NCBI RefSeq assembly: GCF_013409425.1
Contig: NZ_JACCAC010000001.1
Span: 62,001-126,000, forward strand
Length of the DNA: 64,000 nt
From: Nocardioides perillae
GTDB lineage: Bacteria; Actinomycetota; Actinomycetes; Propionibacteriales; Nocardioidaceae
Reading direction: 5' to 3'
Below are positions 36,705 to 46,954 of the stretch, one piece after another; positions within the stretch are counted from its first letter, which is position 1; the number at the start of each line of letters is the position of its first letter. The notes under the pieces are model-generated. The model did no database searches. It had not been told where the DNA came from and saw only the letters and a list, made by a program, of their open reading frames with translations. Position numbers and translations under genes: made by a program.

Positions 36705-36871
36705 TGGCCGCCGCACGTGCTACCCACCTCAAGGCCGCTGCAAGCGCAGCCGCGGAGTTGCCCTCGACACGCGTCGCCCCCGTAACCTCCCCGACCCGGG
36801 GCTCGTTGACCACCTCGACAGCGACCACCGCGCCCCACCGGGCGCCCCGCACCTCAGGACGGCCCCGATGA
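36704..36871 (+). CDS. Possible 55-residue small ORF joining bldN to rsbN
   Basis: The ATG overlaps the bldN stop (TGATG) and the TGA overlaps the rsbN start (ATGA), so this frame exactly fills the gap. The product is Ala/Thr/Arg/Pro-rich with no recognisable domain. Third codon positions are clearly less GC-rich than in the flanking genes, which argues against a conserved protein. It may instead serve to carry ribosomes from bldN to rsbN, or be chance. Confidence 0.3.
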   Translation: MAAARATHLKAAASAAAELPSTRVAPVTSPTRGSLTTSTATTAPHRAPRTSGRPR

Positions 36872-38091
36872 GCTCCGCGTTCGCACGCCGACGCGCCGAC
36901 CGGTTCGACGCCCTGGTCGGCGACCCGACCGCCACGGCCGACGACGCGCGCACCGCCGAGCTGCTCGAGCTGGTGGGGGCGCTGCGCTCCGTGCCCGCCC
37001 CGGCGCCGCGGGCCGACTTCTCCGCCGCGCTGCGCGAGCAGCTGATGGCCGAGGCCGACACCGTGCTGCTGCCGCGCGACCGCTCGGTCGACGCCCGCCT
37101 CACCCTGCCCGCCGCCCGCCCGCAGCGCACCCGGCGCGACCGTCGCCTGGCGGTCGCCGCCGGCACGCTCGCCGTCGTCGGCGCCACCACCTCGATGGCG
37201 ATGGCGGCGCAGACCGCCTTGCCGGGCGACGCGCTCTACCCCGTCAAGCGCGCCCTCGAGGACGCCCGCACCGGCGTCTCCGTCGGCGAGGGCGCCAAGG
37301 GCTCCACCCTGCTCGCCTCGGCCTCGGGTCGCCTCGACGAGCTCGCCGAGCTCGCCCGTCGCGACACCGCCGAGAGCAGCGCCGCCGTCCCGGTCACCCT
37401 GGAGGCCTTCACCGCCCAGGCGGCCGAGGCCGCCGCCCTGCTCGTCGAGTCCTACGAGGAGTCCGGCGAGGCCGAGGCGATCGCCACGCTGCGCGACTTC
37501 ACCGCCCAGAGCATGGCCGAGCTCGCCGCGCTCGAGCAGGTGCTGCCCGCCTCCGCCCGCGACGCCCTCCGCGAGGCCGCGCAGCTGCTGGCCGAGATCG
37601 ACGCCACCGCCGCCGCCCTCTGCCCGACCTGCGGCGGCAGCGGCGTCACCGAGGTGCCGCTCTCGCTGCTCGGCGCGGTCGACGGCCAGTTCCGCGACCT
37701 GATGGCCCCGGTCCGCGCCACCGACGCCACCCGCGGCCGCACCGCCCCCCAGGCCCCCGGTCGCGGTCGTGGTCGCGGCGGGTCGGGGCCGGCGGCCGCC
37801 CAGCCGACCCCCGAGGTGCCCGAGCGCGAGGTGTCCGGCCCCGGCTCCGTCTTCGCACCGCCCTCCTCGGGCGGCAGCACCGGCGGCACCAGCGGTGGTG
37901 GTGACCCCACCCTCGGCGGCCTGCTGCCGGGCGGTTCCACCGGTGTCTCCGGTGGTGGCGCCGGCCCGCTCCTCGAGCCCCTCGACCCCGTCCTCGAGCC
38001 GCTCGCGCCGATCACCGACCCCGTCACCGGCCTGGTCGAGGACACCCTCGGCGGTCTCGGCGACGCCACGTCGGGCGGCTCCGGCCGCTGA
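36868..38091 (+). CDS. rsbN: RsbN-like membrane anti-sigma factor (DUF5667)
   Basis: 407 residues. The N-terminal cytoplasmic part (FARRRADRFDALVGD, LVGALRSVPAPAPRADFSAALREQLM) corresponds to the sigma-binding domain of Streptomyces RsbN. A single membrane helix lies near residues 92-112 (RLAVAAGTLAVVGATTSMAMAAQ). The outer DUF5667 domain (LPGDALYPVKRALEDARTG, then helical to about 250) is followed by CPTCGGSG and a Gly/Pro/Ser-rich tail. It is expected to hold BldN inactive at the membrane until released. Possible start-stop coupling with bldN through the small frame before it. Confidence 0.82.
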   Translation: MSSAFARRRADRFDALVGDPTATADDARTAELLELVGALRSVPAPAPRADFSAALREQLMAEADTVLLPRDRSVDARLTLPAARPQRTRRDRRLAVAAGTLAVVGATTSMAMAAQTALPGDALYPVKRALEDARTGVSVGEGAKGSTLLASASGRLDELAELARRDTAESSAAVPVTLEAFTAQAAEAAALLVESYEESGEAEAIATLRDFTAQSMAELAALEQVLPASARDALREAAQLLAEIDATAAALCPTCGGSGVTEVPLSLLGAVDGQFRDLMAPVRATDATRGRTAPQAPGRGRGRGGSGPAAAQPTPEVPEREVSGPGSVFAPPSSGGSTGGTSGGGDPTLGGLLPGGSTGVSGGGAGPLLEPLDPVLEPLAPITDPVTGLVEDTLGGLGDATSGGSGR

Positions 38092-38156
38092 CGGGTCACC
38101 CCGACCCACCCTGCTGACCCACCGGCCGCGGGCGGGCCGTGGCGGTGCAGGGCGGC

Positions 38157-39426
<1,270 letters not shown>

Positions 39427-39434
<8 letters not shown>

Positions 39435-40452
39435 GGGTGTCCTCCAGTCGACGGGTCAGGCCGGCGAGGGCGCGGTCGGAGGCGTCGACCGCCGGCGCGA
39501 GCACCGAGGGGACCCGGCCCGCGAAGTCGGCGAACGCCTCGGCGGTCGTGAACGTCGGGGTGAAGCCCAGCACGGTGCGCATGCGGGTGGTGTCGACGCC
39601 GCGGCCGTAGGTGAGCAGGTCGCGCAGCTCGGGCGAGAAGTCCTTGACACCCGCCTGCCGCACCAGGGAGCCGAAGCTGCGCAGCGCGGCGCCCGGCACC
39701 GGCACCGTCGGCTTGCGCAGGCGGCGCAGGGCCTGGCTCAGCACGAGCACCCCGTCGCCGGCGACGTTGAAGGTGCCGCGCACGCCGGTGCGGGCGGCGT
39801 GGCCCAGCGCGTCGAGCAGGTCGCGCTCGTGGAGGAACTGCAGCCGCGGGTCGAAGCCGACCACGCGGGGGACGACCGGCAGGCGGAAGTAGGCCGCGAT
39901 CGGGCTGGCGACGTCGGGGCCGACCACGTTGGCGCAGCGCAGCGTCGTCACCGCGACGTCGGGCCGGCGGCGGGCGAAGCCGCGCACGTAGGACTCCACC
40001 TCGGCGGCGTCCTTGGCGTAGCCGGAGCGCGGGGTGCGCCGCGGGTCCATCTCCTCGGTGAACATCGCGGGGTCGCGACTGCTGGCGCCGTAGATCGTGG
40101 TGGTCGACTTGACCACGAGCTGGCGCAGGTCGGGCGCCTGCTGGCAGGCCGCGAGCAGCTGCATCGTCCCGATGACGTTGAGCTCCTTCATCGTGCCGCG
40201 CCCGCCGCTGGTGCCCGGCGTCGAGATGACGCTCATGTGCACCACGGTGTCGACCCGCTCCTTGGCGACCACCTTGGCGATCACCGGGTTGCGGATGTCG
40301 GCGCGCACGAAGGAGACGCCGCCGATGTCGCCGCGCGGCGGCACCACGTCGACGCCGATCACGCGGTCGACGGAGGGGTCGTCCGCGGCCCGGCGCGCGA
40401 AGCGCCGTCCGAGGTCCCGGGAGACCCCGGTGACCAGGACGACCCTCCCCAC
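39427..40452 (-). CDS. NAD-dependent epimerase/dehydratase family protein (extended SDR)
   Basis: 341 residues. The Rossmann motif is slightly degenerate (VVLVTGVSRDLGRRFARR, close to TGxxGxxG). TVVHMSVIS, the serine/threonine run VKSTTTIYG and the active-site YAKDAAEVE (YxxxK) are visible. Substrate unknown. The GTG at 40452 lies 11 nt past the bS22 stop; bS22, this gene and the acyltransferase gene appear to form one operon, an arrangement common in actinobacteria. Confidence 0.84.
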
Positions 40453-40463
40453 CGGCGTGGGCC

Positions 40464-40565
40464 TTACTTGCCGAGCTTGCGGCGCTGCACCCGCGTCTTC
40501 TTCAGGAGCTTGCGGTGCTTCTTCTTGGCCATGCGCTTGCGCCGCTTCTTGATGACAGAACCCAC
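40464..40565 (-). CDS. bS22: Small ribosomal subunit protein bS22 (AURKAIP1/COX24 domain)
   Basis: 33-residue, extremely basic protein [15 protein letters not shown]...QRRKLGK, matching the small actinobacterial ribosomal protein bS22 of mycobacterial 30S subunits almost residue for residue. GTG start with GAAAGG 7 nt upstream; TAA stop, rare in this window and typical of highly expressed genes. Easily missed because of its size. Confidence 0.9.
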   Translation of the reverse strand: MGSVIKKRRKRMAKKKHRKLLKKTRVQRRKLGK

Positions 40566-40717
40566 AGGGAAACCTTTCGCACGCTGGGGCCGCCGACGGA
40601 CGTGCGTCCGGGCGGACCGGCACAGCCTAACGGGCCGGTGTCGTGCGGGAGGAATCAGGCGGTGCGGGCGGGCGGGCGGTGCGACGCAGGGCCGGGGCGG
40701 GCGGTGTGGCCCGCGGC

Positions 40718-40924
40718 TCAGCCGGCGTCGAAGAAGCTCTTCTGCAGGTAGGCGTCGACGTCCTGCTCGGTGACCCGGAAGGAGCGACCCACGCGCAGCG
40801 CGGGGAGCTCCCCGTTGTGCACGAGGCGGTAGACCGTCATCTTCGAGACGCGCATCATCTGCGCGACCTCTGCGACGGTGAGGAACTTCTTGTCGGGGCT
40901 GTCCCCGGACGTGCTCGCAGCCAT
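40718..40924 (-). CDS. Helix-turn-helix (excisionase/MerR-type) DNA-binding protein
   Basis: 68 residues with a winged-[50 protein letters not shown], then a short SFFDAG end. It is of the class often found just upstream of bS22 in actinobacteria; despite the 'excisionase' family name there is no phage nearby. ATG at 40924; a GTG at 40969 would add 15 residues without homology. The leader holds a 7-bp hairpin (40954-40975). Confidence 0.85.
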   Translation of the reverse strand: MAASTSGDSPDKKFLTVAEVAQMMRVSKMTVYRLVHNGELPALRVGRSFRVTEQDVDAYLQKSFFDAG

Positions 40925-40953
40925 GTGGGCACCGGATCTTCCTGAGCAGCACG

Positions 40954-40975
40954 CCGCCGGCTTCCCCACCGGCGG
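40954..40975 (-). promoter_or_regulatory. Leader hairpin upstream of the HTH gene
   Basis: CCGCCGG (40954-40960) and CCGGCGG (40969-40975) with an 8-nt loop. A minus-strand -10 box TACCCT lies at 41001-40996, so the hairpin is probably within the mRNA leader, about 30 nt before the start codon. Confidence 0.35.
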
Positions 40976-41076
40976 TCCACGAGCTGCGTTGGTGTGAGGG
41001 TAGGGCCTGGAGTGACGCGGGGGAAGTGTGTGACTCGGAAATCTGCCATCACGCGGCGTGTCGGGTTGCGCGGTCT

Positions 41077-41090
41077 GGTCCGGCCGGACC
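41077..41090. terminator. Palindrome beyond the acuC stop
   Basis: GGTCCGGCCGGACC is a perfect 14-bp palindrome 31 bp past the acuC stop codon. It could form a short hairpin or be a protein site; no T-tract. Confidence 0.3.
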
Positions 41091-41121
41091 TCGACTCACC
41101 GACGTCGGCGGTGCGGTGGCC

Positions 41122-42351
41122 TCACCAGAGCCCGGTGAGCGGGTCGAGCCCGTGCAGCGGGAAGGCGGCCTGGCGGGTGGCGTGCACCGCGCGGTCGAGC
41201 CAGGTGTCGGGGTCGTAGCCCTCCGACCAGTCACGCCACCGCACCGTGCGCCCGTCGGTCATGCGCATCGGCGCCACCCGGCCCAGCGAGGTGCGCACGT
41301 GGTCGCGCCACGCCTCGGGGGTGGGCGTCGCGGGGTCGACGGGCACGCCCGCGACGACCGCGAGCAGGTGGCTCCAGGCCCGCGGCACCACGTCGACCAG
41401 CGCGTAGCCGCCCCCGCCCGTCACCACCCAGCGACCGCCCGCCACCTCGTGGGCGAGGTCGTGCAGCGCGAGGTAGGTCGCGCGCTGGCCGTCGACGGTC
41501 AGCATCATGTGGGCCAGCGGGTCCTCGATGTGGGAGTCGCAGCCGTGCTGGGTGACGAGCACGTCGGGGGCGAACTCGCGCAGCAGCGGTGGCACGACGG
41601 CGTGGAACGCGCGCAGCCACCCGGCGTCCGAGGTGCCGGGCGGCAGCGCGACGTTGACCGCGGACCCCTGCGCGTCGGGACCGCCGAGGTCGTCCGGGAA
41701 GCCGGTGCCCGGGAAGAGCACCTGCCCGGTCTCGTGCAGGCTGATCGTCAGCACCCGGGGGTCGTCCCAGAAGATCCGCTCGACCCCGTCGCCGTGGTGG
41801 ACGTCGACGTCGACGTAGGCGACCCGCTCCGCCCCGTGCGCCAGCAGCCAGCGGATGCCGACCGCGACGTCGTTGTAGACGCAGAAGCCGCTGGCCCGGT
41901 CGGGCATGGCGTGGTGCAGCCCGCCGGTGATGTTGGCGCTGTGCAGGGCCTCGCCCTCCCACACGGAGCGGCACGCCTCGACGGTGGCGCCGACGACGTG
42001 GGCGGCCCCGTGGTGCATCCCCCGGAACACCGGGTTGTCGTCGGTGCCGAGCCCCCGCTCCAGGTCGGCCAGACGCGGGTCGGCGCCGACCCGGCCGACG
42101 GCCTCGATGAGCGCGGGGTCGTGCACCGTGGCGAGGAGGTCCTCGTCGGCGACCGGGGCGGCGACCTGCCGCAACCGCGGGCCGAGCACCCCGAGCTCGT
42201 CGGCGAGGCGCATCGTGAGGTCGACCCGCACCGGCGACATCGGGTGGGACGGGCCGAAGTCGTAGTCGGTCAGGCTCGGGTCGAAGACCACGGAGGCCGG
42301 GCCGGGGCACCTGACGTGCCCCGCGGTGCCGGAGCCCTCCTCGACGGGCAT
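41122..42351 (-). CDS. acuC: Acetoin utilization protein AcuC (class I histone deacetylase fold)
   Basis: Zinc-dependent deacetylase-like protein, 409 residues. Motifs: SGGLHHA-equivalent ITGGLHHAMPD, the zinc ligands in VDVDVHHGDGVE, TISLHETGQVLFPGTG, VTQHGCDSHIEDPLAHM and TGGGGYALVDV. In Bacillus AcuC deacetylates acetyl-CoA synthetase; a protein target here is plausible but unknown. Stands alone upstream of the HTH gene; the ATG is preceded by an in-frame open stretch shared with no domain. Confidence 0.9.
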   Translation of the reverse strand: MPVEEGSGTAGHVRCPGPASVVFDPSLTDYDFGPSHPMSPVRVDLTMRLADELGVLGPRLRQVAAPVADEDLLATVHDPALIEAVGRVGADPRLADLERGLGTDDNPVFRGMHHGAAHVVGATVEACRSVWEGEALHSANITGGLHHAMPDRASGFCVYNDVAVGIRWLLAHGAERVAYVDVDVHHGDGVERIFWDDPRVLTISLHETGQVLFPGTGFPDDLGGPDAQGSAVNVALPPGTSDAGWLRAFHAVVPPLLREFAPDVLVTQHGCDSHIEDPLAHMMLTVDGQRATYLALHDLAHEVAGGRWVVTGGGGYALVDVVPRAWSHLLAVVAGVPVDPATPTPEAWRDHVRTSLGRVAPMRMTDGRTVRWRDWSEGYDPDTWLDRAVHATRQAAFPLHGLDPLTGLW

Positions 42352-42393
42352 GGCCGCGACCCTACCGCCGGGCCGTGCGCGGGCACGCCGTGC

Positions 42394-43242
42394 TCAGCCC
42401 CCGGCGAGCTCGCGGCTGCGGTCGCGCGCGGCGGCCAGCGCGTCGAGGAAGGCCGCCCGCAGGCCGTGCTGCTCCAGCACCGCGAGGGCGGCCGCGGTCG
42501 TGCCGCCCGGGGAGGTCACCTGCTCGCGCAGGAGCGCCGGGTGCGTCCCCGTCTCGTGCACCATCGTGGCGGCACCGAGCACCGTCTGCACCGCCAGCTC
42601 GGTGGCGGTCGGGCGCGGCAGGCCGAGGCGCACACCCGCCTCGACCATCGCCTCGACGACCAGGAAGACGTAGGCCGGGCCGGAGCCCGAGAGCGCGGTG
42701 GCGGCGTCCTGCTGCGACTCCGGCACGCGAACCACGCGGCCGGTGCCGCGCATGAGCGACTCGGCCTCGGCGAGGTGGGCCTCGCCCGCGCTGGCACCGC
42801 CCGACACGACCGCCATCCCCTGGTCGACGGTGGCCGGGGTGTTCGGCATGACGCGCACGACCGCCACGCCCTCGGGCACGCGCTGCTCGAGCCACGCCGT
42901 GCCCACGCCGGCGGCGAGCGAGACGACGACCTGGCCCGGGGCCATCGCCGGGGCGACCTCGACCAGCAGCGCCTCGAGGTCCTGCGGCTTGACCACCAGC
43001 ACGACGGTCGCCGCCCCGCGCACGGCGTCGGTCGCGCGCAGGGCGCGCACGCCGTGGCGCTCCTCGAGGTCGCGGGCGCGGTCGGGGTCCTTCTCCGACA
43101 CGACCACGGCCTCGGGCGGCCGGCCGGAGCGCAGCAGGCCGGCGAGGACCGTCTCGCCCATCACGCCGCCGCCGAGGACGGCGGTGACGGGGTGGTCGGG
43201 AGGCGAGGTCAGCGGGGGTCCGGACGGGGCGGGGTCGGTCAC
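42394..43242 (-). CDS. proC: Pyrroline-5-carboxylate reductase
   Basis: NAD(P)H-dependent last step of proline synthesis; 282 residues. Rossmann motif AVLGGGVMGETVLAGLL, VKPQDLEALL, VRVMPNTPATVDQGM, LSGSGPAYVFLVVEAM and EQVTSPGGTTAAALAVLE are all intact. The GTG at 43242 lies 1 nt past the stop of the proline-dehydrogenase-like gene (TGACGTG), so the two are cotranscribed. Confidence 0.95.
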   Translation of the reverse strand: MTDPAPSGPPLTSPPDHPVTAVLGGGVMGETVLAGLLRSGRPPEAVVVSEKDPDRARDLEERHGVRALRATDAVRGAATVVLVVKPQDLEALLVEVAPAMAPGQVVVSLAAGVGTAWLEQRVPEGVAVVRVMPNTPATVDQGMAVVSGGASAGEAHLAEAESLMRGTGRVVRVPESQQDAATALSGSGPAYVFLVVEAMVEAGVRLGLPRPTATELAVQTVLGAATMVHETGTHPALLREQVTSPGGTTAAALAVLEQHGLRAAFLDALAAARDRSRELAGG

Positions 43243-43243
43243 G

Positions 43244-44311
43244 TCAGCTCCTGGTGCGGCGGTCGGCGGGACGGTCGGCCGGCCCCGCGGGGCCGGCGCG
43301 GCCCCCGGACCGGTGGGCGCCGTGGGGTCGGCGCTCCGCGAGCTCGGCGGCGCGGTCGCGCAGGTCGAGCGCCCGCACCCGGGCACGACCCAGCGCGCCG
43401 TCGACGGCCCTCCCCAGGGCGGCGGCCAGCGTCTCGGGGGGCCGCGACGCCCGCCGGCCCCACCGCAGGACCGCCCGCACGCACTCGCCGTCCGCGGCCA
43501 GCGCGTCGGCCCGGGCGAGGTCGCGGCCGGCCACCAGCAGCTCGTAGCTGCCGGCGGCCCGCGCGTGGCGCCCGGCCAGCGCACGGGTGACCCGCAGCAG
43601 CAGCTCGTCGGTGGCGTCGACCTCGGGCGTGCCCTGCCCCGCCATGAGCACCCGGAGACAGCGCACGAAGGAGCGGTCGGCCTCCAGCCCGGAGCGGTAC
43701 GCCGCGTGGGTGCGGTCGGCAGGCCCGCCACGGCCCCCCGGCCCGGGTGCGCTGCCGTCGGTGGGGTGCGCGCGGTGGGGCAGGCCGCCGCGCAGCAGCC
43801 GCACCCGGGAGCCCTCGTGGGCGAGCCCGCGGCAGTCGGCCTCGGCCCGGTGCAGACCCGCGCGCACGACGACGCCGGTCTCGGGGAAGTCCTTGCGCAG
43901 GTCGCGCAGGATGCCGAGCGCGCGGTCGACGGGCAACCGGTCGTCGGTGTCGACCGTGACGCCCACCCCGGCGTTGCGCGCGGCGCGGCAGACCTGCTGG
44001 GCGCGGTCGAGCACGACGGCGTCGGAGCGCACGTGGCCGGCGGGGAGCGCGTCGGTCGCGAGCGGGGTCACGAGGGCGGGCAGCAGCAGCACCACGTCGG
44101 GGCTGCGGGGCGCGGTCTGCTGGCCGAGCGCGGCCAGCAGCGTGCGCAGGTCCTCGACCGCGACGGCGGCGGCGCCGACGCGGGTGGTCGCGCCTGCCCG
44201 GCGCTCGAGCGTCACCGCCACCCCGGCCTCGTGCAGCGCGGCGGCGGCCCGGGCGGCCTCGACGGGGCCCGTCGCGGTCACCGGCCCGCGGCGTCCTCGG
44301 ATCGGCAGCAC
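43244..44311 (-). CDS. Divergent proline dehydrogenase-like (PRODH-fold) protein
   Basis: 355 residues, tentatively PRODH-like: [45 protein letters not shown] and [19 protein letters not shown] line up with blocks of that barrel. The usual lysine of KLTQLG is lost (LLLPAL), and LVKGAY reads LLRGGL, so it may not oxidise proline. Residues about 260 onward are Arg/Ala-rich with no family match. The GTG at 44311 is set by TAGGGT 7 nt upstream; that TAG is also the stop of the sugar isomerase gene. Immediately precedes proC. Confidence 0.5.
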   Translation of the reverse strand: MLPIRGRRGPVTATGPVEAARAAAALHEAGVAVTLERRAGATTRVGAAAVAVEDLRTLLAALGQQTAPRSPDVVLLLPALVTPLATDALPAGHVRSDAVVLDRAQQVCRAARNAGVGVTVDTDDRLPVDRALGILRDLRKDFPETGVVVRAGLHRAEADCRGLAHEGSRVRLLRGGLPHRAHPTDGSAPGPGGRGGPADRTHAAYRSGLEADRSFVRCLRVLMAGQGTPEVDATDELLLRVTRALAGRHARAAGSYELLVAGRDLARADALAADGECVRAVLRWGRRASRPPETLAAALGRAVDGALGRARVRALDLRDRAAELAERRPHGAHRSGGRAGPAGPADRPADRRTRS

Positions 44312-44318
44312 CCCGCCC

Positions 44319-44324
44319 ACCCTA
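44319..44324 (-). promoter_or_regulatory. Leaderless -10 box of the PRODH-like/proC operon
   Basis: TAGGGT, 7 nt before the GTG at 44311. Its first three bases are the TAG stop codon of the upstream isomerase gene. Confidence 0.5.
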
Positions 44325-45128
44325 CGGTCCCCCGAGGTGGCGTCGGGCGAAGTCGAGCGACTCCCGCAGGTCGGCCTCGCGCTCCTCGCGCGTGGTGGCC
44401 TTGCGCGTGTTGATCTCGAGGACGACGTGGCCGGTGAAGCCGCGCGCGGCCAGGCGCCGCAGCAGCTCGGCGGCGCCGGTGGTGCCGCGCCCGGGCACGA
44501 GGTGCTCGTCCTTGGCCGACCCGCGCCCGTCGGTGAGGTGCAGGTGGCGCAGCCGGTCGCCGAGGCGCTCGCACATGGCGATCGGGTCGCTGCCGGCAAT
44601 GGCGGCGTGGGAGAGGTCGACGGTCGTGTGGGCGTAGGGCTCCTCCGAGGGGTCCCAGCCCGGCAGGTACATCTCGACGCCCCTGCGGTTGCGGGCACGC
44701 CAGGGGTACATGTTCTCCACGGCGAAGGCGAGCCCCGTCGAGGCCTCGAGCGCCGCGATGCCGTCGACGAAGCCGGCGGCGTAGTCCTTCTGCCAGCGGA
44801 ACGGCGGGTGCACGACGACCACGTCGGCGCCCACCTCGTGGGCCATCTCGGCGGAGCGCTCGAGCTTGCCCCACGGGTCGGTGCCCCAGACCCGCTGGGT
44901 GAAGAGCAGGCACGGCGCGTGCACCGCGCAGACCGGCACGCCGTGGTGCTCGGCGAGCTGGCGCACGGCGGCGGTCTGCTGCGAGAGGCCGTCGACGCCG
45001 ACCATCACCTCGACGGCGTCGTAGCCGAGCTCGGCCGCCCATGCGAAGGCGTGCGCGGTCGACTCGGGGTAGACCGAGGAGGTGGACAGGCCGACCAGGG
45101 GGCCGCCCCGGGAGGAGCCGTCAGGCAC
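44322..45128 (-). CDS. Sugar phosphate isomerase/epimerase (AP endonuclease 2-type TIM barrel)
   Basis: 268 residues. [33 protein letters not shown] at the N-terminus, then [47 protein letters not shown] and VVLEINTRK give the usual His/Glu/Asp metal ligands. The family isomerises sugars or cyclitols; substrate unknown. The GTG at 45128 lies 12 nt past the Ppx/GppA stop. This pair precedes proC in many actinobacteria. Confidence 0.85.
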   Translation of the reverse strand: MPDGSSRGGPLVGLSTSSVYPESTAHAFAWAAELGYDAVEVMVGVDGLSQQTAAVRQLAEHHGVPVCAVHAPCLLFTQRVWGTDPWGKLERSAEMAHEVGADVVVVHPPFRWQKDYAAGFVDGIAALEASTGLAFAVENMYPWRARNRRGVEMYLPGWDPSEEPYAHTTVDLSHAAIAGSDPIAMCERLGDRLRHLHLTDGRGSAKDEHLVPGRGTTGAAELLRRLAARGFTGHVVLEINTRKATTREEREADLRESLDFARRHLGGP

Positions 45129-45140
45129 GTCGCACCACCC

Positions 45141-46091
45141 TCAGCCCAGGAAGCCGAAGCGGTCGAGGCGCTCGAGGATGACGCCCTCGCGCAGCGCCCA
45201 GGGGCAGATCTCGAGCGCGGACAGGTCGAAGACGTCGAGCACCGCCTCGGCCACCAGCGCGCCGGCGACGATCTGGTGGGCACGGTTGGCGGAGACGCCG
45301 GGCAGCTCGGCCAGCGCCGCGTGGTCCATGGCCAGCAGCTCGGGCAGCCGCTCGCGCAGCACGTCGGCCGGCAGCTCGCGGCGCAGCAGCGCACCCTCGC
45401 CCGACGCCGGCGCACCGCAGATGCGGGCCAGCGAGCGGAAGGTCTTGGAGGTGGCCGCGGCGCGGTCGGGCGCGCCGGGGCGCAGCAGGTGGCCGGCGTC
45501 GCGGGCGACCTCCGCCCGCAGGTGGCGCCGCAGCCCCCGCACGGCGTCGGGGTCGGCGCGCAGCCCGGGGCCCGCGTCGGCGCCGAACCACTCCCGGGTG
45601 AGCCGGGCCGCACCGAGCGGCAACGACCAGGCGACGTCGGGGGCCTCGTCGGTGCCGCCCGCGATCTCGAGGCTGCCGCCGCCGATGTCGAAGACCGCCA
45701 GGCGGCCGGCCGACCACCCGAACCACCGGCGTACGGCCAGGAAGGTCAGGCGGGCCTCGTCCTCGCCCGACAGCACCGCGATGCGCTCGCCGGTGGCGGC
45801 GGCGACGTGGTCGAGCACCGCCTCGGAGTTGACGGCGTCGCGCACCGCGGAGGTGGCGAAGGACAGCGTCTCCTCGCAGCCGCGGTCCTCGGCGACGACG
45901 AGCGCCTCGGCCGTGAAGGCGGTGAGCGCCTCGAGGCCCTCGAGCGTGACGGCACCGGTCGCGTCGAGGTGCTCGGCGAGGCGCAGCGGCTGCTTGTGGG
46001 AGAAGGCCGGGAGCGGCGCCGCGCCCGCGTGCGCGTCGACCACCAGCAGGTGGCCGGTGTTGGAGCCGATGTCGAGGACGCCCAGGCGCAT
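45141..46091 (-). CDS. Ppx/GppA phosphatase family protein
   Basis: Actin-fold phosphatase acting on polyphosphate or pppGpp; 316 residues, the short exopolyphosphatase form. [19 protein letters not shown], the acidic [13 protein letters not shown] and [14 protein letters not shown] are the nucleotide/phosphate motifs. The ATG at 46091 is set by TACGGT 7 nt upstream. Divergent from the Cys-rich protein gene. Confidence 0.9.
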   Translation of the reverse strand: MRLGVLDIGSNTGHLLVVDAHAGAAPLPAFSHKQPLRLAEHLDATGAVTLEGLEALTAFTAEALVVAEDRGCEETLSFATSAVRDAVNSEAVLDHVAAATGERIAVLSGEDEARLTFLAVRRWFGWSAGRLAVFDIGGGSLEIAGGTDEAPDVAWSLPLGAARLTREWFGADAGPGLRADPDAVRGLRRHLRAEVARDAGHLLRPGAPDRAAATSKTFRSLARICGAPASGEGALLRRELPADVLRERLPELLAMDHAALAELPGVSANRAHQIVAGALVAEAVLDVFDLSALEICPWALREGVILERLDRFGFLG

Positions 46092-46098
46092 GGGCCCC

Positions 46099-46104
46099 AC
46101 CGTA
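46099..46104 (-). promoter_or_regulatory. Leaderless -10 box of the Ppx/GppA gene
   Basis: TACGGT on the minus strand, exactly 7 nt before the ATG at 46091. Confidence 0.55.
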
Positions 46105-46120
46105 GCCACGGCCCGGCGAC

Positions 46121-46126
46121 TAGGGT
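46121..46126 (+). promoter_or_regulatory. Leaderless -10 box of the Cys-rich protein gene
   Basis: TAGGGT, exactly 7 nt before the GTG at 46134; 16 bp from the divergent -10 box of ppx/gppA. Confidence 0.55.
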
Positions 46127-46133
46127 CGCCTGC

Positions 46134-46892
46134 GTGCCCGAGGTCGACCCCGTCTTCCCCCGTGCCTACGTCGAGCTCGCCGACCCGGCCGACCCCGACC
46201 AGGTCTTCCGCTGCGACCTGACCTGGTTGACCTCGGCCTACACCTGCATCTTCGGGCAGGGCTGCCCCGGCATCTACGCGAGCTCGCCCGAGACCGGCTG
46301 CTGCACGCTCGGCGCGCACTTCGCCGACCGCGACGACGAGCGGCGGGTGGCCGAGCACGTCGCGCAGCTGACCCCGGCGCAGTGGCAGGGCCACCCGGGC
46401 CGCCGCGTGCGCCGCGACGACTGGGTCACCACCGACGACGGTGAGCGCAAGACGCGGGTCGCCGACGTCGACGGGCAGGAGGCGTGCGTCTTCCACAACC
46501 GCGGCGACTTCGCGGCCGGCGCGGGCTGCGCGCTGCACCTGCTGGCGCTCGAGCAGGGCCGCGAGCCCCTCGAGACCAAGCCCGACGTCTGCTGGCAGCT
46601 GCCGATCCGCCGCACCTTCCGGGAGGTCGAGCGGCCCGACGGCACGGCCTACACCGAGGTCGGGATCGAGGAGTACGACCGCCGCGGCTGGGGGCCCGGC
46701 GGGCACGACCTCGACTGGTACTGCTCGTCCAACACCGAGGCCCACGTCGCGCCGGAGCCGCTCTACGTGACGATGGCCGCCGAGCTCACCGAGCTGATGG
46801 GCCCCGCGGGGTACGCCGCGCTGGCAGCGCGGTGCGAGGCCCACCTGCGCTCGCGCAGCGCGCTCGCGCTGCACCCCGCCGACCCGCGCTGA
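46134..46892 (+). CDS. Cysteine-rich putative metal-binding protein (YkgJ/DUF3109-like)
   Basis: 252 residues, cytoplasmic. The cysteine pattern recalls the YkgJ/UPF0153 and DUF3109 groups, thought to bind zinc or an iron-sulfur cluster: [20 protein letters not shown], then [24 protein letters not shown] and [11 protein letters not shown]. The family is uncharacterised and the assignment is by motif only. The GTG start is fixed by a TAGGGT box 7 nt upstream. Divergent from ppx/gppA. Confidence 0.6.
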   Translation: MPEVDPVFPRAYVELADPADPDQVFRCDLTWLTSAYTCIFGQGCPGIYASSPETGCCTLGAHFADRDDERRVAEHVAQLTPAQWQGHPGRRVRRDDWVTTDDGERKTRVADVDGQEACVFHNRGDFAAGAGCALHLLALEQGREPLETKPDVCWQLPIRRTFREVERPDGTAYTEVGIEEYDRRGWGPGGHDLDWYCSSNTEAHVAPEPLYVTMAAELTELMGPAGYAALAARCEAHLRSRSALALHPADPR

Positions 46893-46954
46893 GCGGGTGA
46901 CCCCCGGTGAGGTGCTCGCGCCGAGCGACCGGGGGCGACGCGGTGGCGGCGCCG

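Noticed and set aside
40718..40924. Phage excisionase
   Set aside because: The HTH domain is of that named family, but the gene sits beside bS22 as in many actinobacterial core genomes, with no integrase or att site.
43587..46133. Long plus-strand extension of the Cys-rich protein (about 850 extra codons)
   Set aside because: It is antisense to four clear genes; the real start is the GTG at 46134 next to a TAGGGT box.
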